From positions 372,001 through 436,000 of the forward strand of contig CAWFNX010000005.1 in NCBI GenBank assembly GCA_963817335.1: 64,000 nucleotides of DNA. Reading direction: 5' to 3'. Position numbers and translations under genes: made by a program. Of the stretch, positions 26,048-33,349 are shown in pieces. The notes under the pieces were generated by a model. The model did not search any database. It saw nothing but the letters and a program-made list of their open reading frames with translations, and had not been told where the DNA came from. The DNA comes from AV40 sp963817335 (GTDB lineage: Bacteria > Verrucomicrobiota > Verrucomicrobiia > Chthoniobacterales > UBA10450). The first letter of the stretch is position 1. Each line of letters starts with the position of its first letter.

Positions 26048-26191
26048 GAAATAGCCCAGTCTTTCAAGGCTGGGTATAAGATTAGCAAATCATCGAAGTC
26101 CCGACAGGGACGAAAGAACAGTTCGGTCGTCCTTATCAGGACTTGATTAATTTGCATCGCCGGACCCAGCGCTGAAGCGCTGGGCTATTTT
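26048..26191. repeat. Composite palindromic element, about 144 bp
   Basis: The ends GAAATAGCCCAG and CTGGGCTATTTTC are near-perfect reverse complements. Each end also folds on itself; the right one is CCCAGCGC-TGAA-GCGCTGGG. Between them are GTCCC-GACA-GGGAC and GTCCT-TATC-AGGAC hairpins. There is no ORF inside. It occupies most of the 258-base gap between the rlmI stop and the coiled-coil gene start; the rest of that gap holds nothing recognisable. Confidence 0.75.
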
Positions 26192-26209
26192 CATCAATTG
26201 CGCCGATAT

Positions 26210-27433
26210 TTATCTGCCGGGCATCATTTCCAGAAGAATGCCTTTGAAATACTCGGTCTCCGGAATCGTCGGCAACGCTGGATGATCGAGCGCTTGTTCA
26301 AACCGGCGTAATCGGCGCGCTGATCTGCGGGCATCGACCAGCGCATCACTGATTGTCGCTTCAAGCGCGGCTTCGCTCACGTGATGCGAACAGGAAAACG
26401 TCGCCAGCAGTCCGTCCTTGGAAAGAAGCTTGAACGCGCGCACGTGCAGCTCGCGATACCCTCGAAGCGCATCGCTCAGGCCGCTCTTTGTTTTGGTGAA
26501 AGACGGCGGATCGAGAACGATCAAATCGTATTCCGCCCCGGCTTTTTCGGCGCCGCGAAGGAAGCTGAAAACATCCTGTTCGATCCAGCGCACCCTCAAT
26601 CCATTTCGTTCGGCATTTGCCTTCCCTGCCGCCACATTGTCCGAGCTTTCTTCAACGGCAGCGACATCAACCGCTCCGGCTTGAGCGCAGGCCAAGGCAA
26701 ACGCTCCCTGGTTGGCAAAACAATCCAAGACCCGTCTCTCTGAGGAGAAACCGGCGACTACCGCATAGTTCGCCGCCTGATCGAGATAAAAGCCGGTCTT
26801 CTGACCGTGCAGAAGATCGACATCAAACTTCAATCCGTCGATTTCGACCGTGATCGCGCCTGGCGGCGCCTCACCTCTCAAAATTCCGGTGCGCAATTCG
26901 AGGCCCTCGGCTTTTCGGATCCCGGCGTCGTTTCTTTCGACAATGCATTGTAGGGCAGGCGCATCGCCTGGCGATTTGGTGCTGGCAAGCGGAGCGCTTG
27001 CCCTACGAAAAACATTTGCGATCGCATCGACAATCAACTTCTTCCGCAGGTCCATCGCCAGGGTCAGCGTTTGGAGCACGAAATAATCGCCGTAGCGATC
27101 CAGGATCACGCCCGGCAGGCCATCGCTCTCGCTCCAAACGACGCGTCTCCGCTTGGGATCGATCTTTCGGCGATCTCGATATTCCGAGGCTTGAGCGATT
27201 CGCCGCCTGAAAAAGTCGAGATCGAGATCTTGTCGCTGCCGGGAGAACCGCCGCGCGACGATTTGTGATTTGGAATTATAGATCGCGCTACCGATCAGTT
27301 TGTCGCGGCCGTCCTTGAGCGAAATCACGTCGCCGTCGGCGGGATCGCCGAAGATTTTCAGGACTTCACTGGAAAAAACCCAATCGTGACCATGAAGAAT
27401 TCGTGCTCGCGGTTTGACGATTAGTCCGGCCAT
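26210..27433 (-). CDS. rlmI: RlmI-type 23S rRNA (cytosine-C5) methyltransferase
   Basis: The protein has an N-terminal PUA domain (about 1-75, with LHGHDWVFSSEV), the RlmI/RlmK linker domain (VWSESDGLPGVILDRYGD) and a Rossmann SAM-dependent methyltransferase domain (RVLDCFANQGAFALACAQAGA; DLIVLDPPSF; the catalytic-type FSCSHH). It probably modifies 23S rRNA. A palindromic element at 26949-27006 is translated in frame just before the IVERND motif, adding about 20 residues. The ATG at 27433 matches the family start. It is divergent from purC, with only 15 bases between starts, so promoters must lie inside each other's genes. Confidence 0.9.
   Translation of the reverse strand: MAGLIVKPRARILHGHDWVFSSEVLKIFGDPADGDVISLKDGRDKLIGSAIYNSKSQIVARRFSRQRQDLDLDFFRRRIAQASEYRDRRKIDPKRRRVVWSESDGLPGVILDRYGDYFVLQTLTLAMDLRKKLIVDAIANVFRRASAPLASTKSPGDAPALQCIVERNDAGIRKAEGLELRTGILRGEAPPGAITVEIDGLKFDVDLLHGQKTGFYLDQAANYAVVAGFSSERRVLDCFANQGAFALACAQAGAVDVAAVEESSDNVAAGKANAERNGLRVRWIEQDVFSFLRGAEKAGAEYDLIVLDPPSFTKTKSGLSDALRGYRELHVRAFKLLSKDGLLATFSCSHHVSEAALEATISDALVDARRSARRLRRFEQALDHPALPTIPETEYFKGILLEMMPGR
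26949..27006. repeat. Two-hairpin palindromic element in frame in rlmI
   Basis: TAGGGCA and TGCCCTA close two perfect 6-bp hairpins with 3-nt loops, CAGGCG-CAT-CGCCTG and CAAGCG-GAG-CGCTTG. The minus-strand frame reads CGT AGG, avoiding the TAG. The resulting peptide (RRASAPLASTKSPGDAPALQ) occupies the place of a short loop in related enzymes. A degraded relative lies at 17519. Confidence 0.85.
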
Positions 27434-27448
27434 GGCAAAGAATGCTAA

Positions 27449-28342
27449 ATGCAAACCGACGCGCAATCGATTGTCGATCTTCCAGGTATTAAAAAGCTTC
27501 GCAGCGGCAAGGTGCGCGAAGTCTATGATTTGGGCGACACGCTGCTCTTCATAGCTACCGATCGGATCTCAGCATTCGACGTCATCCTGCCTGATCCGAT
27601 CCCGAAAAAGGGCGCGGTCCTAAACCAGCTGTCGGCGTTTTGGTTCAACAAATTCGGCAAGATCGAGAACCATTTCATCACCACCGATTTCAACGTCTTC
27701 CCGAAACAATTGCGGCCCTTCCGCGACCAACTCGAAGGTCGATCGATGATCGTTAAGAAAACGAAGCCGCTGCCGGTTGAATGCGTGGTGCGGGGTTATC
27801 TTGCCGGGTCGGGCTGGAAGGAATATCAGGAATCGCAAAGCGTCTGCGGAATCAAGTTGCCCGCCGGGTTGAAACAGGCTTCGAAACTGCCGGAACCGAT
27901 CTTCACGCCCGCGACCAAGGCCGACACCGGCCACGACGAGAATATCGACATGAAGCGGTGCGCCGAAATTCTTGGAAACGACGTCGCCGAGCAGGCAAAG
28001 GTGCTAAGTCTGGAAATTTATTCGGCGGGCCGCGACCACGCCGAGAAAAAGGGGATTATTCTCGCCGACACCAAGTTCGAGTTTGGGACGATCGACAGCC
28101 AATTGCTGTTGATCGACGAAGTGCTCACGCCGGATTCGTCCCGATACTGGCCGGCGGATCATTACGCCGAAGGCCAAAGCCCGCCGAGCTTCGATAAACA
28201 ATTCGTGCGCGATTATCTCGAGACCCTGGATTGGAACAAAACGCCTCCGGGTCCAAGATTGCCGGGCGACGTGATCGCGCGGACCGCGGCGAAGTACGTC
28301 GAGGCGTTCGAGCGATTGACCGGCGAGAAGCTAAAACTGTAG
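27449..28342 (+). CDS. purC: Phosphoribosylaminoimidazole-succinocarboxamide synthase
   Basis: PurC joins CAIR and aspartate with ATP in purine synthesis. The 297-residue protein is of the longer (yeast-type) form. It has SGKVREVYDLGD near the N-terminus, the ISAFDVILPDPI segment, RGYLAGSGWKEY, and the later DTKFEFG and DEVLTPDSSRYW motifs. The TAG stop (28340-28342) lies in the left arm of a palindromic element that fills the gap to convergent mdh. Confidence 0.96.
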   Translation: MQTDAQSIVDLPGIKKLRSGKVREVYDLGDTLLFIATDRISAFDVILPDPIPKKGAVLNQLSAFWFNKFGKIENHFITTDFNVFPKQLRPFRDQLEGRSMIVKKTKPLPVECVVRGYLAGSGWKEYQESQSVCGIKLPAGLKQASKLPEPIFTPATKADTGHDENIDMKRCAEILGNDVAEQAKVLSLEIYSAGRDHAEKKGIILADTKFEFGTIDSQLLLIDEVLTPDSSRYWPADHYAEGQSPPSFDKQFVRDYLETLDWNKTPPGPRLPGDVIARTAAKYVEAFERLTGEKLKL

Positions 28343-28389
28343 GGGACGCTGTTAGCGTCCCATGGGAAGCCAACGGCTTCCCCTACAGT
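28336..28389. repeat. Canonical two-hairpin palindromic element (purC-mdh)
   Basis: This is the most regular copy: ACTGTAGGGG pairs perfectly with CCCCTACAGT, enclosing GGGACGCT-GTT-AGCGTCCC and GGGAAGCC-AAC-GGCTTCCC (8-bp stems, 3-nt loops). The left arm supplies the purC TAG stop, and the mdh stop begins at its right end. It occupies the whole gap between the convergent genes. Confidence 0.9.
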
Positions 28390-29375
28390 CATTTTCCGAT
28401 CAATTCGCTAACCAGCGATTTCTCTTCCTTCAACTCGCCCACCGATTTGTCGATCTTGTCCCGGCTGAAACCATTGACCGGTAGATTTTGAACAATCTCG
28501 AGTTTCCCGCCGCGAACGCAGATGGGGAATGAAGAGATCAAATCCTTTTCCACGGCGTAGCTTCCGTCCGAACAGAGCGCCACGCTGTGCCAATCCTTTG
28601 CGGGAGTATCGTTTGTCAAAGAGCGCACCGTGTCGACGACCGCGTTCGCGGCCGAAGCGGCTGAGGAAAGTCCGCGCGCCTTGATAACTGCCGCACCGCG
28701 CTGCTGGACTGCGGCGATGAAATCCTTCTTCAACCATTTTTCGTCGCCGATCACCTGGTCGGCCGGCTTGTTATCGATCTTCGCATTGTAGAAATCGGGA
28801 TATTGGGTCGCCGAATGGTTGCCCCAGATCGTCATGTTTGTGACGCGTGTGATTTCCACTCCGGCTTTGTGGGCGAGCTGGGCGCGGGCCCGGTTTTCGT
28901 CAAGCCGCGTCATCGCGAACCAGCGATCGCGCGGAATTTCCTTCGCGTTGTTCATCGCGATCAGGCAATTGGTGTTGCAAGGATTGCCAACGACCAGAAC
29001 ACGAACATCGGCGTTGGCGTTTCGCTCGATCGCCTGGCCCTGACCGATGAAAATCTTGCCGTTGATGCCAAGCAGGTCCTTGCGTTCCATCCCGGCTTTG
29101 CGTGGCACGCTCCCGACGAGGAGAGCCCAGTTGATGTCGCGAAATCCTTCATCGAGGTCGGCCGTTGGCACGATCGATTGCAGCAGCGGAAACGCGCAGT
29201 CGTGCAATTCCATCACGACGCCTTCGAGGGCGTTGAGCGCCGCCGGAATTTCAATCAGGTGAAGCGCGACCGGTTGTTCCCGGCCGAACATTTCACCCGA
29301 AGCGATGCGGAAAAGGAGTGCGTAGCCGATTTGGCCAGCGGCGCCGGTAACGGCGACTTTAATCGGAGACTTCAT
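28389..29375 (-). CDS. mdh: Malate dehydrogenase
   Basis: The enzyme interconverts malate and oxaloacetate with NAD(P) in the TCA cycle. The 328-residue protein has the NAD-binding GAAGQIGYALLFRIA motif, VVGNPCNTN, the catalytic Asp region TRLDENRA and catalytic His in IWGNHSATQYP. These features match the cytosolic/Thermus-type MDH rather than the LDH-like MDH. It is expressed toward purC, with a palindromic element between the ends. Confidence 0.96.
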   Translation of the reverse strand: MKSPIKVAVTGAAGQIGYALLFRIASGEMFGREQPVALHLIEIPAALNALEGVVMELHDCAFPLLQSIVPTADLDEGFRDINWALLVGSVPRKAGMERKDLLGINGKIFIGQGQAIERNANADVRVLVVGNPCNTNCLIAMNNAKEIPRDRWFAMTRLDENRARAQLAHKAGVEITRVTNMTIWGNHSATQYPDFYNAKIDNKPADQVIGDEKWLKKDFIAAVQQRGAAVIKARGLSSAASAANAVVDTVRSLTNDTPAKDWHSVALCSDGSYAVEKDLISSFPICVRGGKLEIVQNLPVNGFSRDKIDKSVGELKEEKSLVSELIGK

Positions 29376-29386
29376 CAGTAATCTTT

Positions 29387-29419
29387 AGCCACAGATTAAC
29401 ACAGATAAACACAGATTTT
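29387..29419. repeat. ACAGAT-type short tandem repeat
   Basis: Imperfect units of CACAGATTAA/CACAGATAAA are repeated three times in the gap between mdh and malQ. No function is assigned. Confidence 0.6.
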
Positions 29420-29423
29420 TCTA

Positions 29424-29457
29424 AGGTAGGGGCGGTTCAGGTCAATAGCCCCTACCT
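29424..29457. repeat. Inverted repeat at malQ 3' end
   Basis: AGGTAGGGGC (29424-29433) pairs perfectly with GCCCCTACCT (29448-29457). It overlaps the malQ stop (TAG, 29456-29458 on the minus strand) and resembles an element with one reduced internal stem. It may serve as the malQ transcript 3' structure. Confidence 0.6.
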
Positions 29458-31153
29458 AAATTCTGCCTGTTTGTTCGAGAAGGTGCCGAATCAGCCCCAT
29501 GCGCTTTCGCTCCTTCGGACTCGAACGCAGTTGCGAAATGCTACGCTGCATACGCCGCGTCCAGTTGAAGGTGGCGCTTACGCCCGGAACGTTGAACCGG
29601 TATTTCCGCGCCAGCAGATCGGTGATCATCACCACCGCCAGCCAGGACTCGCTTTTAAAAAGCGCATGCATGACTGCAGGATAAAAATCGCGCTCGAAAT
29701 CAAGTTCGTGTCCGGTGGGTTTGAATTCGGCAAACGTCGCGATTTTCTCCAAATCGGAGCGGGCCTGGGAGGCGGCGTCGCCGTTGCCATGAAACGCCTC
29801 TTCCCACATCGCCCGGATCGGTGAGTGATCGTGCGTGGCATAAGTCGCGACCGATGATCGCTCGTATTCGGAACCAGAGGTGACCCGGCCGTGATAAAAT
29901 TCCCACTGCGGAATCTTGAAACCGGCGATGCCCAACGACCGCAGGCTGGGGCGCACGTAATCGGGTACCGTCCCGAGGTCTTCGCCGATCACCCGTCCGG
30001 GCCCTGCCTCATTGAGAACGACTCGAAGATATTCTTCGCCTTCACGGCAATTGGCGTGACAATTTTCCATTGTCGAATCGTCGCGTGGCGTAAAATGAGG
30101 AGCGCGTCCGCCGGTTTTCTCGAACATCTGGTTCCAATCCAGTTCGAGAAATTTTTTGTTTTGCTGCGGCCTCCAGGGGAATGCGTAAATCCGATAGAAG
30201 CCGAGAACGTGGTCGATGCGAAAAAAATGAAAGCAATGCGCGACGGCGCGGACGCGTTCACGCCACCAATCGAAGCCACGTTCGCGCATGGTCGACCAGC
30301 GATACAGTGGAATGCCCCAGTTCTGTCCCCACTTTTGGGTGAATTTGTCGTCTTTGAAATGTGTTTCCGGGGGAGCGCCACCGCACCAATCGAGCGCGAA
30401 CTGCTCCGGTCGAGCGAACACGTCCGCGCTGTAGTAGCTGACTCCGAACGGGATATCGCCCATCAGCGCGACACCTTTTTCTTCCGCGTAGCCTTTAACC
30501 GCTGCCCATTGATCGTGGGCAATCCATTGCACGTACCGAAAAAAATCTTCGCGCTCGGAAAATTGGTGCTGTTGTTCCGATGTTTGCCGTGACAGCCACA
30601 CTCGCGCAGATGAAATTGTGCGTTGTTCCGTGGGCCATTGGTCCCACGCTTCAAACCCATTATTGATTTCGACCAGCGCGCGAAACAACGCGTAATCGTT
30701 CAGCCAATGCGATTCGCGCTCGCAAAATTCTCGAAAACGCGACTGCCGATCGACGGACGCCCGACTGTTAAAGTTCGCGAACGCTTTTTCGAGTAATCGC
30801 CGTTTCAATTTTCGCACATTGGCGTATCGCACTTTGCTTTGGCGCAACTTCGCAAGGTCGATGTCCGCAATCACAACCTCGAAATCTTCCCGGGATAAAT
30901 CTTCGGGAGAGCCCGGCGCGAGCTGCAGCGTCGTAGACTCGATCGCCATGGCGCTGATCGCATTGTATGGGCTGTTGTCCGCGCCCATTTCATTGATTGG
31001 TAAAAGCTGGACCAGCTTGAATCCGATCTCCGCCGCCCAGTCGATGAATTCGCGCAACACGGCAACGTCGCCGATGCCCAGGTCATTCTCGCTGCGTAAG
31101 CCAAACAACGGCGCCAGAATGCCCGCAATCTTCTTTTCCGGCGACAAATTCAT
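29456..31153 (-). CDS. malQ: 4-alpha-glucanotransferase (amylomaltase)
   Basis: MalQ transfers maltosyl and longer glucans between alpha-1,4-glucan chains, in glycogen or maltodextrin metabolism. The 565-residue protein is a family GH77 enzyme: LPINEMGADNSPYNAISA near the start, nucleophile Asp region FRIDHVLGFYR, acid/base Glu in VIGEDLGTVPD and the transition-state Asp in THDHSPIRAMW. The ATG at 31153 fits the family N-terminus; the upstream extension to 31207 is translated low-complexity GTGAC repeat. No other glycogen genes are adjacent. Confidence 0.95.
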   Translation of the reverse strand: MNLSPEKKIAGILAPLFGLRSENDLGIGDVAVLREFIDWAAEIGFKLVQLLPINEMGADNSPYNAISAMAIESTTLQLAPGSPEDLSREDFEVVIADIDLAKLRQSKVRYANVRKLKRRLLEKAFANFNSRASVDRQSRFREFCERESHWLNDYALFRALVEINNGFEAWDQWPTEQRTISSARVWLSRQTSEQQHQFSEREDFFRYVQWIAHDQWAAVKGYAEEKGVALMGDIPFGVSYYSADVFARPEQFALDWCGGAPPETHFKDDKFTQKWGQNWGIPLYRWSTMRERGFDWWRERVRAVAHCFHFFRIDHVLGFYRIYAFPWRPQQNKKFLELDWNQMFEKTGGRAPHFTPRDDSTMENCHANCREGEEYLRVVLNEAGPGRVIGEDLGTVPDYVRPSLRSLGIAGFKIPQWEFYHGRVTSGSEYERSSVATYATHDHSPIRAMWEEAFHGNGDAASQARSDLEKIATFAEFKPTGHELDFERDFYPAVMHALFKSESWLAVVMITDLLARKYRFNVPGVSATFNWTRRMQRSISQLRSSPKERKRMGLIRHLLEQTGRI

Positions 31154-31159
31154 TATAAG

Positions 31160-31192
31160 AGTGACGAGTGACGGGTGACGGGTGACAAGTGA
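31160..31192. repeat. GTGACGG-type tandem repeat upstream of malQ
   Basis: Four imperfect units of GTGACGG/GTGACGA/GTGACAA lie just upstream of the malQ start. The rest of the 127-base gap to the helicase gene shows nothing recognisable. Confidence 0.55.
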
Positions 31193-31280
31193 AATGCGAA
31201 TAAGCATACAATCGAGCGGCCTGCCCTGCCTCGAGCGGTTGTTTCGGAATTCGGCATTCGGGCTTCGACGTTTCGGAGCT

Positions 31281-33281
31281 TCAGCTCCGCTTCACTTGCC
31301 AGTCTTCGACGAGCTGGTTCGGAATTTCCTTCAAGAATCGCGACGGCCGTTGGAAAACGTCGCCGTAGCCGCCGGTCAATCGCATGTGCGGGTAGGTGAG
31401 ATAGAGTTCGTCCTTGGCCCGGGTGATTGCGACGTAAAACAGACGCCGCTCTTCTTCGAGATCTTTGCGCTGCTCCATAGACCGACTGCTCGGAAACATA
31501 CCGTCAGTGAGCCAGATGACGAACACAGTATGAAACTCCAATCCTTTCGCCTGATGGACCGTGGATAGGTTCACCGCTTCTCGATCGGCGGTTTGGTTCG
31601 GCGCGACTTCGGCATCGACGTTGCTGATCAGGGCCAATTGGGAGAGGAATTCACTCAAATCCTTGAATTGCCGGGCGAACGCAGCGAGCTGATTCAGATC
31701 TTCCTTCCGCAACTCGTAATTCGTAAAATTCACTTTCGCGTAATCGTCGTAAATCGCTTCCATGACCGACGTGATCATTTCCGATGGCGGATTGGGCTGA
31801 CCGCCTGGCGCGATTTCATCCAGGGTGCTGGCGAGTTGGGTCCAATGCTTTTTCGATTTCGAGCTCACGTTCATCGGGAGTAATCGCTCGCTCCATGACG
31901 TGATTTCGCCTTGCTCGTTCAGTGACTTGTCCCACGCGTTCCAGAGATTGTCTGCACTGCGGTTGCCGATGCCGGGCAGCAGCTTCGCCATTCGTTTGAA
32001 GGCGACTTCGTCGCGCGGGTTCGCGACCAGGCGCAGGAATGAGATGACGTCCTTAATGTGTGCCTGTTCGAAAAATCGAATGCCGCTGGTGATTTGATAC
32101 GGAATCCCGCGGCGCGAAAGCTCGAGTTGCAGTTCCAGTGCGTGGTAATGGGCCCGATAAAGGACTGCGACCTCATTGAGATCAACATTCTCGTCGCGTA
32201 ACTCCAGGATTCGTTGGGCAACAAATTGCGCCTGTTCGGCCCCGTCATTGAGCGCGACCACCGCCGGCTTCGCCGAATTCGATTCGCGTACCGCCTGGAG
32301 ATTCTTCTTGAATTGGTCGACGTTCGCGGAAATGGCGGAGTTCGCGACGCTCAGAATTTCCGGGACACTGCGATAATTCATCTCGATCTTAAATACCTTG
32401 GCGTCCGGATAACGTTTCGGGAACTCGAGGATGTTTTGAAAATTCGCTCCTCGCCAGGAGTAGATCGATTGCGCGTCGTCGCCCACCACCATCACATTGC
32501 GGTGCTCCTGGGCGAGCAAGTCGATCAAGTCCGCCTGGATTTTGTTCGTGTCCTGATATTCATCGACCAGAATGAATTGAAACTGACGACAATAAAACTG
32601 CGCGATGCCTGCGTGCTGTTGCAGCATCGATAGGGTCTTTTGGAGCAAATCATCGAAGTCTATCGAGTTCGTAGCTTTCTTTTTCTTTTCGTAGCGCTCC
32701 TGGACGTCTTTGATTTTATCCAGAAGTGGCAGGAAGTAGGGAAACTTTCCCGCGAGCAGTTCCTCCATTGGCGTTTCGGTGTTGATGACGAAACTAAAAA
32801 TCTCCGCGAGGACGTCGCCTTTCGGAAATCGGATTTCCTTGGGATCGATCCCCGCGCTCGCGACCACGGTGTTGATCAAATCTTTCTGATCCTCGCGGTC
32901 CATGATGGTGAAACCGCTGTTGTAACCAATGGCGCTGCCGTGCCGCCGCAGGATCCGATTTCCAACCGAGTGAAACGTTCCACCCCAGATTCCACTGGCG
33001 TCGATCGGCAACAAATTTGTCACTCGATCGAGCATTTGCCGGGCGGCTTTGTTGGTGAACGTCAGCAACAGAATATTTCGCGGATCGATCCCGTTCTCGA
33101 GGAGATAGGCGACGCGATAGGTCAGGGTCCGGGTCTTTCCCGATCCCGCGCCGGCGATGATCAACTGCGGGCCAGGGGGCGCGGTGACGGCCGCGAGCTG
33201 CTGCTCGTTGAGCTCTGACGGGTAATCGATGTGGATCGATGTCGATTTTGCCGGGCGATGAAGCGTGTATTGTCGCGACAC
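31281..33281 (-). CDS. UvrD/PcrA/Rep-family DNA helicase
   Basis: This 666-residue superfamily 1A helicase unwinds DNA 3'-5' in repair or replication restart. Walker A is GAGSGKTRT; Walker B is VDEYQDTN; other motifs are GDDAQSIYSWRGA, FKIEMNYRS, STVHQAKGLEFHTVF and VAITRAKDELYL. It lacks a nuclease domain. UvrD, PcrA and Rep cannot be separated with confidence; the sequence is closer to PcrA/UvrD length. It may act with the tandem UvrA found in the same window, though they are not linked in an operon. Confidence 0.93.
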   Translation of the reverse strand: MSRQYTLHRPAKSTSIHIDYPSELNEQQLAAVTAPPGPQLIIAGAGSGKTRTLTYRVAYLLENGIDPRNILLLTFTNKAARQMLDRVTNLLPIDASGIWGGTFHSVGNRILRRHGSAIGYNSGFTIMDREDQKDLINTVVASAGIDPKEIRFPKGDVLAEIFSFVINTETPMEELLAGKFPYFLPLLDKIKDVQERYEKKKKATNSIDFDDLLQKTLSMLQQHAGIAQFYCRQFQFILVDEYQDTNKIQADLIDLLAQEHRNVMVVGDDAQSIYSWRGANFQNILEFPKRYPDAKVFKIEMNYRSVPEILSVANSAISANVDQFKKNLQAVRESNSAKPAVVALNDGAEQAQFVAQRILELRDENVDLNEVAVLYRAHYHALELQLELSRRGIPYQITSGIRFFEQAHIKDVISFLRLVANPRDEVAFKRMAKLLPGIGNRSADNLWNAWDKSLNEQGEITSWSERLLPMNVSSKSKKHWTQLASTLDEIAPGGQPNPPSEMITSVMEAIYDDYAKVNFTNYELRKEDLNQLAAFARQFKDLSEFLSQLALISNVDAEVAPNQTADREAVNLSTVHQAKGLEFHTVFVIWLTDGMFPSSRSMEQRKDLEEERRLFYVAITRAKDELYLTYPHMRLTGGYGDVFQRPSRFLKEIPNQLVEDWQVKRS

Positions 33282-33313
33282 ATTTTACCTTTAGCGGCGA
33301 TGGTCTACTTGTC

Positions 33314-33337
33314 ACGCCGTAGCTGAGCGTAGGCGGA
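33314..33337. repeat. Short dispersed repeat (copy B)
   Basis: A close variant of the 21013-21037 motif, starting ACGCCGTAG and ending GCGTAGGCGGA, lies in the gap between pbpC and the helicase gene. Confidence 0.4.
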
Positions 33338-33349
33338 TGACCGCCGCAA

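Noticed and set aside
26048..26191. Insertion sequence
   Set aside because: It has long inverted ends but no transposase frame and no clear flanking duplication.
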